Assembly: GCF_019218755.1 (NCBI RefSeq)
Contig: NZ_JAHUWZ010000001.1
Span: forward strand, 434,001 to 498,000
DNA from: Acidovorax sp. sif1233
Lineage (GTDB): Bacteria > Pseudomonadota > Gammaproteobacteria > Burkholderiales > Burkholderiaceae_C
Direction of reading: 5' to 3'
DNA length: 64,000 bases
The notes under the pieces are model-generated. The model did no database searches, was not told where the DNA came from, and was given only the letters and a program-made list of their open reading frames with translations. The translations under genes were made by a program, and so were the position numbers. This document shows, piece after piece, positions 48,778 through 59,540 of this stretch (position 1 is its first letter; each line of letters starts with the position of its first letter).

Positions 48778-49230
48778 ATGAGCACCGTCCCCATCTTTGT
48801 CGATACCGAAATCCTGCTGGCCAGCGTGGACGACCGCGACGCCGAGCGCCAGGCGCGGGCCCGCGAATGGATCAGCTTTTGCTGGCAGACGCGCAGCGGC
48901 CGCATCAGCTCGCAGGTGCTCAACGAGCTGTACAACCAGGCGATCCAGCGCTTTGACGGCCCGCAGGTGCTGCAGCAGGTGCGCGCCCAGGTGCGCCGCC
49001 TGCGCGTGTGGCTGCCGCCGCACCTGGACTCCTACACCGTGGACGGCGCCTGGGACCTGCAGGACCGCTACCGCCTGGGCTACTGGGATGCGCTCATCCT
49101 CTCGTCCGCCCACCAGCAGGGCTGCCGCTACCTGTTGACCGAAGCCCTGCCGCACGGCGAGCCCCTGGACGCCGTGCGCCCCATCAACCCGTTTCTCATC
49201 ACCCCCAACGAACTGGACACCACCGAATGA
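48778..49230 (+). CDS. PIN-domain ribonuclease toxin (VapC-like)
   Basis: A 150-residue PIN-domain protein, partner of the upstream antitoxin. Acidic residues are visible in VDTEILLASVD (first Asp), QVLNELYNQ (Glu) and GYWDALILSSA (third acid). The usual DTN is DTE, and the common SEDL acid motif reads TEAL, so the catalytic set is slightly non-standard. Its TGA overlaps the hisC ATG (ATGA), so toxin translation is physically coupled to a histidine biosynthesis gene. Confidence 0.85.
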   Translation: MSTVPIFVDTEILLASVDDRDAERQARAREWISFCWQTRSGRISSQVLNELYNQAIQRFDGPQVLQQVRAQVRRLRVWLPPHLDSYTVDGAWDLQDRYRLGYWDALILSSAHQQGCRYLLTEALPHGEPLDAVRPINPFLITPNELDTTE

Positions 49231-50348
49231 CTACTCCCGCGTCGTCTCCCCTCCAGGCCCTGGCCCGCATCCGCCCCGACGTGCGCGCCATGCACGCCTA
49301 CGGCGTGCAGCCTTCCGCCGGCATGCTCAAGATGGACGCGATGGAGAACCCGTTCCGCCTGCCCGCGCACCTGCAGGCCGCGCTGGGCCAGCGCCTGGGC
49401 GCGGTCGCGCTCAACCGCTACCCAGGCGACCGCCTGCTGGACCTGAAGGCCGCGCTGGCCCAATACGCCGGCCTGCCCGAGGGCTACGGCATCGTGCTGG
49501 GCAACGGCTCGGACGAACTCATCACCCTGCTGGCCCTGGCCTGCGCGCAACCCGGCACGGGCCAGCGCGCCACCATGCTGGCGCCCATGCCGGGCTTCGT
49601 GATGTACCCGCTGTCCGCGCAACTGCAGGGCCTGGATTTTGTGGGTGTGCCGCTCACGCCCGATTTCGAGCTGGATGAGCCCGCCATGCTGGCCGCCATC
49701 GCGCAGCACAACCCCGCCATCACCTACATCGCCTACCCGAACAACCCCACGGCCACGCTGTGGGACGAGGGCGCGGTGCAGCGCATCGTCGACGCCGCGG
49801 GCGCGCAGGGCGGCATCGTGGTCATGGACGAGGCCTACCAGCCCTTTGCCAGCCGCACCTTCATCGACCGCATGCGGGCCGAGCCAGCCCGCAACGCCCA
49901 CGTGCTGCTCATGCGCACGCTCAGCAAGTTCGGCCTGGCGGGCGTGCGACTGGGCTACCTCATCGGCCCCGCCGCGTTCGTGAGCGAGATCGACAAGGTG
50001 CGCCCGCCCTACAACGTGAGCGTGCTCAACTGCGAGGCCGCGCTGTTCGCGCTGGAGCACGCCGACGTGTTCGCCGGGCAGGCCGCCGAGATCCGCGCCG
50101 AGCGCACGAAGCTCCTGGCGGCCCTGCGGCAGATCCCCGGCATCGAAAAATGCTGGGACAGCGAGGCCAACATGATCCTCGTCCGTGTGGCGGATTCCGC
50201 CCGGGCGTACGAGGGCATGAAAAACCGCAAGGTCCTGGTCAAGAACGTTTCTACAATGCACCCATTGCTGGCCAACTGCCTGCGCCTCACGGTGGGCGCC
50301 GCCTCCGACAACGCGCAGATGCTCGCCGCCCTGCAAGCCTCCCTATGA
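49227..50348 (+). CDS. hisC: Histidinol-phosphate aminotransferase
   Basis: A 373-residue class II-fold PLP aminotransferase making histidinol phosphate. The PLP lysine is K234 in [26 protein letters not shown] and [10 protein letters not shown] are conserved. It starts inside the toxin stop codon and overlaps hisB by four bases. Confidence 0.96.
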   Translation: MTTPASSPLQALARIRPDVRAMHAYGVQPSAGMLKMDAMENPFRLPAHLQAALGQRLGAVALNRYPGDRLLDLKAALAQYAGLPEGYGIVLGNGSDELITLLALACAQPGTGQRATMLAPMPGFVMYPLSAQLQGLDFVGVPLTPDFELDEPAMLAAIAQHNPAITYIAYPNNPTATLWDEGAVQRIVDAAGAQGGIVVMDEAYQPFASRTFIDRMRAEPARNAHVLLMRTLSKFGLAGVRLGYLIGPAAFVSEIDKVRPPYNVSVLNCEAALFALEHADVFAGQAAEIRAERTKLLAALRQIPGIEKCWDSEANMILVRVADSARAYEGMKNRKVLVKNVSTMHPLLANCLRLTVGAASDNAQMLAALQASL

Positions 50349-50980
50349 CTTCCTCCGCACTCGTCACTTCCGCAACGCCCGATCCCCTGGCCGACCGCAT
50401 CGCCGAGGTCAGCCGCAACACCGCCGAGACGCGCATCCGCGTGCGCATCAACCTCGACGGCACGGGCCAGGCCAAGCTTTCCACCGGCATCGGCTTCTTC
50501 GACCACATGCTCGACCAGATCGCCCGCCACGGGTTGATCGACCTCGACATCGACTGCGAAGGCGACCTGCACATCGACGGCCACCACACGGTCGAAGATG
50601 TGGGCATCACGCTGGGCCAGGCCTTTGCGCGCGCCGTGGGCGACAAGAAGGGCATCCGCCGCTACGGCCACGCCTACGTGCCGCTCGACGAAGCGCTGTC
50701 GCGCGTGGTGGTCGATTTTTCGGGCCGCCCGGGGCTGCACATCGACGTGAAGTTCACGGCCGGCAGCATCGGCCAGCTCGATACGCAGCTGGTGTACGAG
50801 TTCTTCCAGGGCTTCGTGAACCACGCGGGCGTCACGCTGCACATCGACAACCTCAAGGGCATCAACGCCCACCACCAGTGCGAGACCATCTTCAAGGCCT
50901 TCGGGCGCACGCTGCGCGCGGCGCTGGAGCGCGATCCGCGCTCGGTGGGCGTCATTCCGTCCACCAAGGGCTCCTTGTGA
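50345..50980 (+). CDS. hisB: Imidazoleglycerol-phosphate dehydratase
   Basis: A 211-residue monofunctional dehydratase. Manganese-binding signatures [32 protein letters not shown] and [15 protein letters not shown] are intact. No phosphatase domain is fused. It starts within the hisC stop; a dispersed repeat separates it from hisH. Confidence 0.97.
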   Translation: MTSSALVTSATPDPLADRIAEVSRNTAETRIRVRINLDGTGQAKLSTGIGFFDHMLDQIARHGLIDLDIDCEGDLHIDGHHTVEDVGITLGQAFARAVGDKKGIRRYGHAYVPLDEALSRVVVDFSGRPGLHIDVKFTAGSIGQLDTQLVYEFFQGFVNHAGVTLHIDNLKGINAHHQCETIFKAFGRTLRAALERDPRSVGVIPSTKGSL

Positions 50981-51037
50981 AATTTTTGAGCCAGATCAAG
51001 CGCTAACGCTTGATGAATAAGCGCCAATAGCTATGAA
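50981..51037 (-). repeat. Dispersed intergenic repeat, AATAGCT/GCGCTTG family (copy C)
   Basis: Read on the minus strand: CATAGCTATTGGCGCTT, a loop, then CAAGCGTTAGCGCTTGATC and AAAAATT. It fills the hisB-hisH gap inside the operon, so it evidently does not fully block transcription there. Confidence 0.65.
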
Positions 51038-51710
51038 TATGGAAGCAAAAACCGTTGCGGTCGTGGACTACGGCATGGGCAACCTGCGCTCGGTGTCGCA
51101 GGCCGTGCAGGCCGCCGCAGAGGGCACCGGCTGGACCGTGGTCGTCACGCAGCGTCCCGAGGACGTGCGCGCGGCGCAGCGCATCGTGCTGCCGGGGCAG
51201 GGCGCCATGCCCGACTGCATGCGCGAGCTGCGCGAATCCGGCCTGCAGGAATCCGTGCTCGAAGCGGCCGCCGCCAAGCCGATGTTCGGCGTGTGCGTGG
51301 GCATGCAGATGCTGCTGGACCACAGTGCCGAGGGCCCCCATGGAGGAACGCCCGGCCTGTCGCTGATCCACGGCGATGTGCGCAAGTTCGACCTGGCGGG
51401 CCGCACCCAGCCCGACGGCAGCCGCTACAAGGTGCCCCAGATGGGCTGGAACCAGGTGCGCCAGGTGCCGCACGGGGGCAAGGTGCACCCGGTGTGGGCC
51501 GGCGTGCCCGACCACAGCTACTTCTACTTCGTGCACAGTTTCTATGCGGTGCCGCGAGACGCGGCCCACTGCGCGGGGCTGGCGGACTACGGCGGTGTGT
51601 TCGCCGCCGCCGTTGCGCGCGATAATATTTTCGCCACGCAATTTCACCCTGAAAAGAGCGCGGAGCACGGCCTGGCCCTGTACCGCAATTTTCTGCACTG
51701 GAATCCCTAA
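51033..51710 (+). CDS. hisH: Imidazole glycerol phosphate synthase, glutaminase subunit
   Basis: A 225-residue class I glutamine amidotransferase that supplies ammonia to HisF. The nucleophile is C88 in [10 protein letters not shown]; the His-Glu pair is in [22 protein letters not shown] is the usual N-terminus. A second ATG two codons in (51039) is equally possible as start. Confidence 0.96.
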   Translation: MNMEAKTVAVVDYGMGNLRSVSQAVQAAAEGTGWTVVVTQRPEDVRAAQRIVLPGQGAMPDCMRELRESGLQESVLEAAAAKPMFGVCVGMQMLLDHSAEGPHGGTPGLSLIHGDVRKFDLAGRTQPDGSRYKVPQMGWNQVRQVPHGGKVHPVWAGVPDHSYFYFVHSFYAVPRDAAHCAGLADYGGVFAAAVARDNIFATQFHPEKSAEHGLALYRNFLHWNP

Positions 51711-51766
51711 TCCAACCCGTTCGGGCCGAGCCCTGCCTCGCCCTTTTCCTCCCGAACTTCACCACC

Positions 51767-52507
51767 ATGCTGCTCATCCCCGCCATCGACCTCAAGGACG
51801 GCCACTGCGTACGCCTCAAGCAAGGCGATATGGACCAATCCACCACCTTCGGAGAAGACCCTGCCGCCATGGCGCGCAAGTGGGTGGATGCCGGTGCGCG
51901 CCGCCTGCACCTGGTGGACCTGAACGGCGCCTTCGCGGGCGTGCCCAAGAACTACACCGCCATCAAGTCCATCCTCCAGGAGGTGGGCGACGACATCCCG
52001 GTGCAGCTCGGCGGCGGCATCCGTGACCTGGACACCATCGAGAAATACATCGACGGCGGCCTGCGCTACGTGATCATCGGCACGGCGGCGGTCAAGAACC
52101 CCGGCTTCCTGAAGGACGCGTGCAGTGCCTTTGGCGGCCACATCATCGTGGGCCTGGATGCCAAGGACGGCAAGGTCGCCACCGACGGCTGGAGCAAGCT
52201 CACCGGCCACGAAGTGGTGGACCTCGCCAAGAAGTTCGAGGACTGGGGCGTCGAATCCATCATCTACACCGACATCGGCCGCGACGGCATGCTTTCGGGC
52301 ATCAACATCGATGCCACGGTGAAGCTGGCGCAGGCGCTGAGCATCCCCGTCATCGCCTCGGGCGGTCTGTCCAACATGGCCGACATCGAGCAGCTGTGCG
52401 CGGTGGAAGGCGAGGGCGTTGAAGGTGTGATCTGCGGCCGCGCCATCTACAGTGGCGACCTGGACTTTGCAGCTGCGCAAGCGCGGGCTGACGAACTGAA
52501 CGGGTGA
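51767..52507 (+). CDS. hisA: Phosphoribosylformimino-AICAR ribotide isomerase
   Basis: A 246-residue TIM-barrel isomerase. The catalytic Asp8 ([11 protein letters not shown]) and the second acid in [12 protein letters not shown] are present, with duplicated half-barrel phosphate sites ([16 protein letters not shown]). hisF follows after 124 bp containing repeat R1. Confidence 0.97.
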   Translation: MLLIPAIDLKDGHCVRLKQGDMDQSTTFGEDPAAMARKWVDAGARRLHLVDLNGAFAGVPKNYTAIKSILQEVGDDIPVQLGGGIRDLDTIEKYIDGGLRYVIIGTAAVKNPGFLKDACSAFGGHIIVGLDAKDGKVATDGWSKLTGHEVVDLAKKFEDWGVESIIYTDIGRDGMLSGINIDATVKLAQALSIPVIASGGLSNMADIEQLCAVEGEGVEGVICGRAIYSGDLDFAAAQARADELNG

Positions 52508-52524
52508 CCCCTTGAGCGGCTGTG

Positions 52525-52580
52525 CCGCTTCCCCCCAGGGGGACGACGCCAGTGGCCTGGCGGAGCCAGTTCCACGGCGT
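52525..52580 (+). repeat. Dispersed repeat, GTGGCCTGGCGGAGCC family (R1)
   Basis: Core GGGGGACGACGCCAGTGG, CCTGGCGGAGCCAGTTCCAC, GG lies in the hisA-hisF gap. The same core recurs at 55766 (R2) and inverted at 61548 (R3). Confidence 0.7.
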
Positions 52581-52631
52581 CTGCTGGCCTCGGCAGCGCC
52601 CCATCAACGAATCGCTGACTGACTGACCGAC

Positions 52632-53432
52632 ATGCTCGCCAAACGCATCATCCCCTGCCTCGACGTCACCGGAGGCCGCGTGGTCAAGGGCGTCAATTTT
52701 GTCGAACTGCGCGACGCGGGCGACCCCGTCGAGATCGCTGCGCGCTACAACGCCCAGGGCGCCGACGAACTCACATTTCTGGACATCACCGCCACCAGCG
52801 ATGGCCGCGACCTGATCCTGCACATCATCGAGGCGGTGGCCAGCCAGGTGTTCATTCCCCTCACCGTGGGCGGCGGCGTGCGCACCGTGGAAGACGTGCG
52901 CAGGCTGCTCAATGCGGGTGCGGACAAGACCAGCTTCAACTCGGCCGCCATCGCCAACCCCGAGGTGATCAACGCCGTGTCGGCCAAGTATGGCGCGCAG
53001 TGCATCGTGGTGGCCATCGACGCCAAACGCCGCTCGGCCGAGGATGCCCAGCGCATCGGCGCCCACGGCCAGCCCGTGGGCGCGGGCTGGGATGTCTACA
53101 GCCACGGCGGGCGCAAGAACACGGGCCTGGATGCCATTGCCTGGGCCACCGAGATGGCGCAGCGCGGCGCGGGCGAAATCCTGCTGACCAGCATGGACCG
53201 CGACGGCACCAAGGCAGGTTTTGACCTGGAGCTGACCCGCGCCGTCAGTGACGCCGTGAGCGTGCCCGTGATCGCCTCGGGCGGCGTGGGCAACCTCGAC
53301 CACCTGGCCGACGGCATCCAGACCGGTGGAGCCGACGCGGTGCTGGCGGCCAGCATCTTCCATTACGGCGAATACACCGTGGGCCAGGCCAAGGCGCGCA
53401 TGGCCGAACGCGGCATTCCCGTGCGGCTGTGA
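52632..53432 (+). CDS. hisF: Imidazole glycerol phosphate synthase, cyclase subunit
   Basis: A 266-residue TIM-barrel that uses HisH-derived ammonia to make IGP and AICAR. Catalytic Asp11 ([17 protein letters not shown]) and the second Asp in [12 protein letters not shown] are present. Phosphate-binding [11 protein letters not shown] is intact. Confidence 0.97.
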   Translation: MLAKRIIPCLDVTGGRVVKGVNFVELRDAGDPVEIAARYNAQGADELTFLDITATSDGRDLILHIIEAVASQVFIPLTVGGGVRTVEDVRRLLNAGADKTSFNSAAIANPEVINAVSAKYGAQCIVVAIDAKRRSAEDAQRIGAHGQPVGAGWDVYSHGGRKNTGLDAIAWATEMAQRGAGEILLTSMDRDGTKAGFDLELTRAVSDAVSVPVIASGGVGNLDHLADGIQTGGADAVLAASIFHYGEYTVGQAKARMAERGIPVRL

Positions 53433-53434
53433 AG

Positions 53435-53495
53435 CAATTGCTATTAAAAGAATAGCTGTCGGCGCTTGATGGAAAAGCGCCAGATGCCCAAAAGA
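53435..53495 (+). repeat. Dispersed intergenic repeat, AATAGCT/GCGCTTG family (copy D)
   Basis: AATTGCTATTAAAAGAATAG then CTGTCGGCGCTTG, loop ATGGAA, AAGCGCC. It fills part of the hisF-hisI gap. Confidence 0.75.
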
Positions 53496-53554
53496 CTGAG
53501 TAAATCCGGGGGCACGCACGTTCCCGGCGATCCAAATCGCCGACAATCCCGCCC

Positions 53555-53944
53555 ATGAACTGGCTCAACGAAGTGAAATGGGATGCGCAGGGCCTGGTGC
53601 CCGTGATCGCGCAGGAGCAGGGCACGGGCGACGTGCTGATGTTTGCGTGGATGAACCGCGAGGCGCTGGAGAAAACCGCGGAGCTCGGCCGCGCCGTGTA
53701 TTTCAGCCGCTCGCGCGGCAAGCTGTGGTTCAAGGGCGAGGAGTCCGGCCACGTGCAGACGGTGCATGAAATCCGCCTGGACTGCGACAACGACGTGGTG
53801 CTGCTCAAGGTGACCCAGCTGGGCCACGAGCCCGGCATCGCCTGCCACACGGGCCGCCACAGCTGCTTTTTCAGCGTGCTCAAGGATGGCGCCTGGCAGG
53901 CGGTCGATCCGGTCTTGAAAGACCCTGAATCCATCTACAAGTAA
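53555..53944 (+). CDS. hisI: Phosphoribosyl-AMP cyclohydrolase
   Basis: A 129-residue zinc/magnesium enzyme opening the adenine ring of PR-AMP. The metal site [11 protein letters not shown] and the cysteines in [13 protein letters not shown] are present; [14 protein letters not shown] and [18 protein letters not shown] are conserved. It is not fused to HisE, which follows five bases downstream. Confidence 0.97.
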   Translation: MNWLNEVKWDAQGLVPVIAQEQGTGDVLMFAWMNREALEKTAELGRAVYFSRSRGKLWFKGEESGHVQTVHEIRLDCDNDVVLLKVTQLGHEPGIACHTGRHSCFFSVLKDGAWQAVDPVLKDPESIYK

Positions 53945-53949
53945 GAGCC

Positions 53950-54324
53950 ATGAGTTCCAACGATTCCCTCGCACGCCTGGCCGATGTGATTGAAAGCCGC
54001 AAGCCGGCCAACGGCGGCGATCCCGAGAAGAGCTACGTCTCGCGCCTGCTGCACAAGGGGCCGGACGCGTTCCTGAAGAAGATCGGCGAGGAAGCCACCG
54101 AGGTCGTCATGGCCGCCAAGGACGTGGACCACGGCGCCGACAAGTCCAAGCTCGTCTACGAGGTGGCGGACCTGTGGTTCCACTCCCTGGTGGCGCTGGC
54201 CCACTATGGCCTCACGCCCGCCGACGTGCTGGCCGAGCTGGAGCGCCGCGAGGGCACCAGCGGCATCGAGGAAAAAGCCTTGCGCAAGGCCGTTGCGCGC
54301 GCCACCCAGGAGGGTTCCCCATGA
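53950..54324 (+). CDS. hisE: Phosphoribosyl-ATP pyrophosphatase
   Basis: A 124-residue all-alpha MazG-like enzyme converting PR-ATP to [20 protein letters not shown] and [14 protein letters not shown] carry the acidic metal-binding residues. It overlaps the next gene by four bases. Confidence 0.96.
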   Translation: MSSNDSLARLADVIESRKPANGGDPEKSYVSRLLHKGPDAFLKKIGEEATEVVMAAKDVDHGADKSKLVYEVADLWFHSLVALAHYGLTPADVLAELERREGTSGIEEKALRKAVARATQEGSP

Positions 54325-54707
54325 ACGATATCGTCGACGTGCAGACCACCAGCCAGAAGGCGCAGGGCCTCAAGAACATCGGCTGGGTCAGCTATGTGCT
54401 GCACCTGATCGTGGCGGTGGGCGCCGTCCTTCCGGGGGCGCAGGGCAGCCTGGTGCTGCTCTTGATTGCGCTGGTGCTGGATCTGGTCAAGCGCGGAGAT
54501 GCCGAAGGCACCTGGCAGGCCAACCATTTTTCCTGGCGCATCCGGTCCGTGCTGTGGGCCGGCGTGCTGTACGCGGTCACGTCGCCGCTGTGGCTGCTGC
54601 TGATCGCGCCGGGCTGGATCGCCTGGGGCGTCATTTCGCTGTGGTTCCTGTACCGCATCGTGCGCGGCATGCTGGCCATGAGCAAGAACCAGGCCGTGGA
54701 TGCCTGA
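54321..54707 (+). CDS. DUF4870-like membrane protein
   Basis: A 128-residue protein with three or four helices (about 22-38, 44-58, 76-98, 99-115) and a short polar N-terminus. Its layout resembles DUF4870-type proteins; function unknown. It is coupled by overlap to hisE upstream and to the patatin gene downstream (8 bp), so it sits at the tail of the his transcript. Confidence 0.75.
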   Translation: MNDIVDVQTTSQKAQGLKNIGWVSYVLHLIVAVGAVLPGAQGSLVLLLIALVLDLVKRGDAEGTWQANHFSWRIRSVLWAGVLYAVTSPLWLLLIAPGWIAWGVISLWFLYRIVRGMLAMSKNQAVDA

Positions 54708-55746
54708 GCCTGGCGCGCCGCTCCCCCGCCTGAACCTGGCCCTGCAGGGCGGCGGCTCGCACGGCGCGCTGACCTGGGGCGTGCTGGATGCGCTGCTCGA
54801 GGACGGGCAGTGGCACTTCGAGGGCGTGAGTGGCACCAGCGCCGGAGCCATGAACGCCGTGGCCCTGGCACACGGCTTTGCCAAGGCCGCACACGAACAC
54901 AAGGACCCGCACGAAGCCCACCTGGCGGGCTGCCAGCAGGCGCGCGAGACGCTCACCCGCCTGTGGGAAGGCGTGGGCACGCTGGGCAGCCTGATGTGGG
55001 GTTCGCCGCTGTCGGCCGCCAACCCCATGATGGGGCTGATGCGGCAGTGGCTGTCGCCCTACCAGACCAACCCGCTGGACATCAACCCGCTGCGCCGCCT
55101 GCTGGAGCGCGAGGTGGATTTCGACCTGCTGTGCACCGCGCGGCGCGCCAGCAGCGCGGCGGGCGGGCCCAAGGTGTTCGTCTGCGCCACCAACGTGCGC
55201 ACGGGGCGGGGCGAGATCTTCTCGGGCCCCAGGCTCAGCGCCGATGCCGTGATGGCCTCAGCCTGCCTGCCGCTGATGTTCAAGGCCGTGGAGATCGACG
55301 GCCAGCACTACTGGGACGGCGGCTACTCGGGCAACCCCGCGCTGCACCCGCTGATCTACCAGACCGAGGCCTCGGACATCCTGCTCGTGCAGATCAACCC
55401 CATCGAGCACCTGGAGCTGCCGCATTCCGGCGCCGAGATCATGGAACGCATGAACGAGGTCACCTTCAACGCCAGCCTGCTGGCCGAGATGCGCGCCATC
55501 GAGTTCGTGCGCCGCCTGCTCGCCGAGGGCAAGCTCGACCCGCGCCGCTACAAGAGCGTGCGCATGCACCGCATCGACGGCGGCTCGGTGCTCGCCCCGT
55601 TCGGCGCCGACAGCAAGATGCGCGCGGACCTGGCCTTCGTGCGCAAGCTGTTCGCCCTGGGCCGCACGGCCGGACAGGAATGGCTGCATGCGCACCGCAA
55701 GGATGTGGGCGTGCGCCCGACCATCAAGATCGCTGACAATGCTTGA
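54700..55746 (+). CDS. Patatin-like phospholipase
   Basis: A 348-residue lipid acyl hydrolase. The oxyanion loop GGGSHGALTWG, the nucleophile S47 in GTSAG and the catalytic Asp D206 in DGGYSG make a complete Ser-Asp dyad. No signal peptide is seen, so it is probably cytoplasmic. Target lipid unknown; related proteins act on phospholipid or polyhydroxyalkanoate granules. Confidence 0.9.
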   Translation: MPEPGAPLPRLNLALQGGGSHGALTWGVLDALLEDGQWHFEGVSGTSAGAMNAVALAHGFAKAAHEHKDPHEAHLAGCQQARETLTRLWEGVGTLGSLMWGSPLSAANPMMGLMRQWLSPYQTNPLDINPLRRLLEREVDFDLLCTARRASSAAGGPKVFVCATNVRTGRGEIFSGPRLSADAVMASACLPLMFKAVEIDGQHYWDGGYSGNPALHPLIYQTEASDILLVQINPIEHLELPHSGAEIMERMNEVTFNASLLAEMRAIEFVRRLLAEGKLDPRRYKSVRMHRIDGGSVLAPFGADSKMRADLAFVRKLFALGRTAGQEWLHAHRKDVGVRPTIKIADNA

Positions 55747-55765
55747 AGCCCCCTGTGTCGCCTGC

Positions 55766-55825
55766 GGCGCCTTCCACCTCGGGGGGACGCCACCCGTGGC
55801 CTGGCGGAGCCAGTTCCACGGTGGC
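55766..55825 (+). repeat. Dispersed repeat, GTGGCCTGGCGGAGCC family (R2)
   Basis: GGGGGGACGCCACCC, GTGGCCTGGCGGAGCCAGTT and CCACGG match R1 closely. It lies between the patatin gene and hinT. Confidence 0.7.
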
Positions 55826-55908
55826 GCCGGCCTGGGGCGCCCCGGTGGCAATGGCTTGGGGTTGAGCAGCGCCCGGTGAACTGTTAACTTCGTACCGACA
55901 TTTTTCTC

Positions 55909-56265
55909 ATGCACGATCCGAACTGCCTTTTCTGCAAGATCATCGCGGGCCAGATTCCTTCGAAGAAGGTCTATGAGGACGAGGAGATCTTCGCCTTCCA
56001 CGACATCCACCCCTGGGCGCCGGTGCACTTTCTGATGGTGCCCAAGCGGCATGTCCCTTCGATGGCGCAGGTCACCGCAGACGATGCGGGAGTTCTGGGG
56101 CGCATGATGGCGCTGGCGCCCCGGCTGGCCCTGGAGCAGGGCTGCAACCCGTACCCCGAGGGTGGCTTTCGCGTCGTGGTAAACACGGGGCTTGAAGGCG
56201 GGCAGGAAATCCACCACCTGCATGTTCACGTGATGGGCGGCCCCCGCCCGTGGCTCAAAGGCTGA
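55909..56265 (+). CDS. hinT: HIT family purine nucleoside phosphoramidase
   Basis: A 118-residue histidine-triad hydrolase. The N-terminal CLFCKIIAGQIPSKKVYED and the triad HLHVHVMGG are standard for HinT/PKCI-type proteins. Position just before tatABC, after hisIE, is a conserved arrangement in betaproteobacteria. Confidence 0.94.
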   Translation: MHDPNCLFCKIIAGQIPSKKVYEDEEIFAFHDIHPWAPVHFLMVPKRHVPSMAQVTADDAGVLGRMMALAPRLALEQGCNPYPEGGFRVVVNTGLEGGQEIHHLHVHVMGGPRPWLKG

Positions 56266-56371
56266 ACCAGGCTGACGGCGCGTGCCGATAGTTTCCCGCT
56301 GGCGGGCAAGGGCGTCGGACTTCGGTCGCGGCCCCCGTCTAAAATGACTGCAATTCGTTAGGAGATATTCC

Positions 56372-56608
56372 ATGGGCTCTTTTTCCATCTGGCACTGGCT
56401 GATCGTGCTGCTGATCGTCGTCATGGTGTTCGGCACCAAGAAGCTCAAGAACATGGGCTCCGACCTCGGGGGCGCCGTCAAGGGCTTCAAGGACGGCATG
56501 AAGGACGGTTCGGCCGATGCCCCCGCCACCCCTCCCGCAGGCCAGGTTGCCAACAACCCGGCGGCCGACAAGACCACCATCGATGTCGAAGCCAAGCAAA
56601 AGAGCTGA
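56372..56608 (+). CDS. tatA: Sec-independent protein translocase subunit TatA
   Basis: A 78-residue protein: one N-terminal helix ([21 protein letters not shown]), the [23 protein letters not shown] amphipathic helix in two parts and a charged tail. It forms the size-variable translocation pore. TAGGAGATA precedes the start. Likely clients in this window are MsrP and the Rieske protein. Confidence 0.96.
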   Translation: MGSFSIWHWLIVLLIVVMVFGTKKLKNMGSDLGGAVKGFKDGMKDGSADAPATPPAGQVANNPAADKTTIDVEAKQKS

Positions 56609-56652
56609 GCGCGCCGTCCGCACCGGCCCCCGCATGCCTTTTCGCCTGACCC

Positions 56653-57117
56653 ATGATTGATATTGGCCTGTCCAAGATGGCGCTGATCGGCGCGGTGGCA
56701 CTCATCGTCATCGGGCCGGAGAAGCTCCCGCGCGTGGCCCGCACAGTGGGTACGCTGCTGGGCAAGGCCCAGCGCTACGTGTCCGACGTGAAGGCCGAGG
56801 TGAACCGGTCCATGGAGCTCGATGAGCTCAAGAAAATGAAGGACACGGTGGAGACCGCCGCACGCGACGTGCACAACTCCATCCAGACCAGCGCCAGCGA
56901 GTTCGAGAAGGACTGGGCCTCGGCCACGGAGACCAGCAACGCCGACCTGCACGAGCCGCAGGCGCCCGTGGTGCCGGCCTACAAGCACCCTGGCAAGAAC
57001 TGGCGCCTCAAGCGGGGCGCGGTGCCCCAGTGGTACAAGTCCCGCAGTGGCGTGCGCACGAAGGCGCAGTCCGGCGCGGCGCGCGTCGCGCGCTACCGCC
57101 CCCAGAAATTCCATTGA
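56653..57117 (+). CDS. tatB: Sec-independent protein translocase subunit TatB
   Basis: A 154-residue protein with the short N-terminal helix [20 protein letters not shown], the [13 protein letters not shown] motif and a long amphipathic helix containing [14 protein letters not shown]. TatB binds twin-arginine signals with TatC. Its C-terminal half is basic and longer than needed for function. Confidence 0.95.
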   Translation: MIDIGLSKMALIGAVALIVIGPEKLPRVARTVGTLLGKAQRYVSDVKAEVNRSMELDELKKMKDTVETAARDVHNSIQTSASEFEKDWASATETSNADLHEPQAPVVPAYKHPGKNWRLKRGAVPQWYKSRSGVRTKAQSGAARVARYRPQKFH

Positions 57118-57185
57118 TGACGACGATGCGGCGCGGCGTGCCGTGCGCGCTGCATGGGCGGCCTCCACGCCCCTGAAAACCCAAT

Positions 57186-57983
57186 ATGTCCGAAACCCCC
57201 TCCAAAGAAGACGAGCTGGCCGGTACCGAGCAGCCCTTCGTGCAGCACCTGATGGAGCTGCGCGACCGGCTGGTCAAGGCGCTCATTGCCATCGCCATCG
57301 CGGCGGCGATCCTGTTCTTCTTTCCCGGCCCTGGCGCGCTGTACGACTTCCTGGCGGCGCCGCTGGTGGCCCACCTGCCCAAGGGCGCCACGCTGATCGC
57401 CACCTCGGTGATCTCGCCGTTCATGGTGCCGCTCAAGATTTTGCTGATGTCGGCCTTCCTGCTGGCATTGCCCTTCGTGCTGTGGCAGGTGTGGGCCTTC
57501 GTGGCGCCGGGCCTGTACTCGCACGAGAAGAAGCTGGTGCTGCCGCTGGTGGTCTCCAGCACGCTGCTGTTCTTCATCGGGGTGGCGTTCTGCTACTACC
57601 TCGTGTTCGGGCAGGTGTTTGCGTTCATCCAGAGCTTCGCGCCCAAGAGCATCACGGCCGCGCCAGACATCGAGGCCTACCTGAGCTTCGTGCTGTCGAT
57701 GTTCCTCGCGTTCGGCCTGGCGTTCGAGGTGCCCATCGCCGTGGTGGTGCTGGCCCGCATGGGCATCGTGAGCGTGCAGAAGCTGCGCGAGTTCCGCGGC
57801 TACTTCATCGTGCTGGCGTTCGTGATCGCCGCCGTCGTCACGCCGCCGGACGTGGTCTCGCAGCTGTCGCTGGCCGTGCCCATGTGCCTGCTGTACGAAG
57901 TGGGCATCTGGGCCGCGCAGATCTTCATCAAGCACACCAAGGCGCCTGAGGACACCGAGGAATCCGCCTCCGCGTCGTCCTGA
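57186..57983 (+). CDS. tatC: Sec-independent protein translocase subunit TatC
   Basis: A 265-residue polytopic receptor for twin-arginine signal peptides, six helices. PFVQHLMELRDRLVKALIAI carries the conserved E residues of the signal site, and LPFVLWQVWAFVAPGLYSHEK is the family signature. It ends 86 bp before a palindromic repeat (copy E) that probably terminates it. Confidence 0.96.
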   Translation: MSETPSKEDELAGTEQPFVQHLMELRDRLVKALIAIAIAAAILFFFPGPGALYDFLAAPLVAHLPKGATLIATSVISPFMVPLKILLMSAFLLALPFVLWQVWAFVAPGLYSHEKKLVLPLVVSSTLLFFIGVAFCYYLVFGQVFAFIQSFAPKSITAAPDIEAYLSFVLSMFLAFGLAFEVPIAVVVLARMGIVSVQKLREFRGYFIVLAFVIAAVVTPPDVVSQLSLAVPMCLLYEVGIWAAQIFIKHTKAPEDTEESASASS

Positions 57984-58064
57984 TCGATCGGCGCGCCGCC
58001 GTGGCGCGCTGGAAGGCGGGGTTGCACTGGGAGCCCCGGGCCTCCTGCTCCGCAAGGAATATCC

Positions 58065-58121
58065 AGATAAAAATAGCTGCCAGCGCTTGTCCGTCAAGCG
58101 TTGGCAGCTATTTTTTTGATA
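58065..58121. terminator. Bidirectional terminator formed by an intergenic repeat (copy E)
   Basis: Arms of 21 bases (58069-58089 and 58095-58115) around loop TCCGT, with one C/T difference. The left arm starts AAAAATAGCTGCCAGCGC, the right ends GGCAGCTATTTTT, so a stem plus U-run exists on both strands. It lies between the convergent tatC and DegS-like genes and belongs to the AATAGCT/GCGCTTG repeat family. Confidence 0.85.
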
Positions 58122-58259
58122 GTGCGCCGCAGTGCGGCCGCAGCTGCGTGGCCATCGGTGGGAACTGGCGCGCAGCCAGCCAGGGGCCATGGAACGCGGG
58201 TTTCGCCGGGCCGTCCGCGGCGCCCCTGTTGAGGGCGCCGCGCGGCGGCGCGGGGCTTG

Positions 58260-59402
<1,143 letters not shown>

Positions 59403-59540
59403 GAAATTCTTCTGTACCGATGAGGATGGGGCGGAAGGGGGTGTGGGGCTGGGGCTTTCGGCCTGCACGGCAGGCCCTGGCCGCCTCTGCGGGCACATTG
59501 TCCCCCAACTGGGACCGCCGGCGCGCGCGACAATAGCCGC

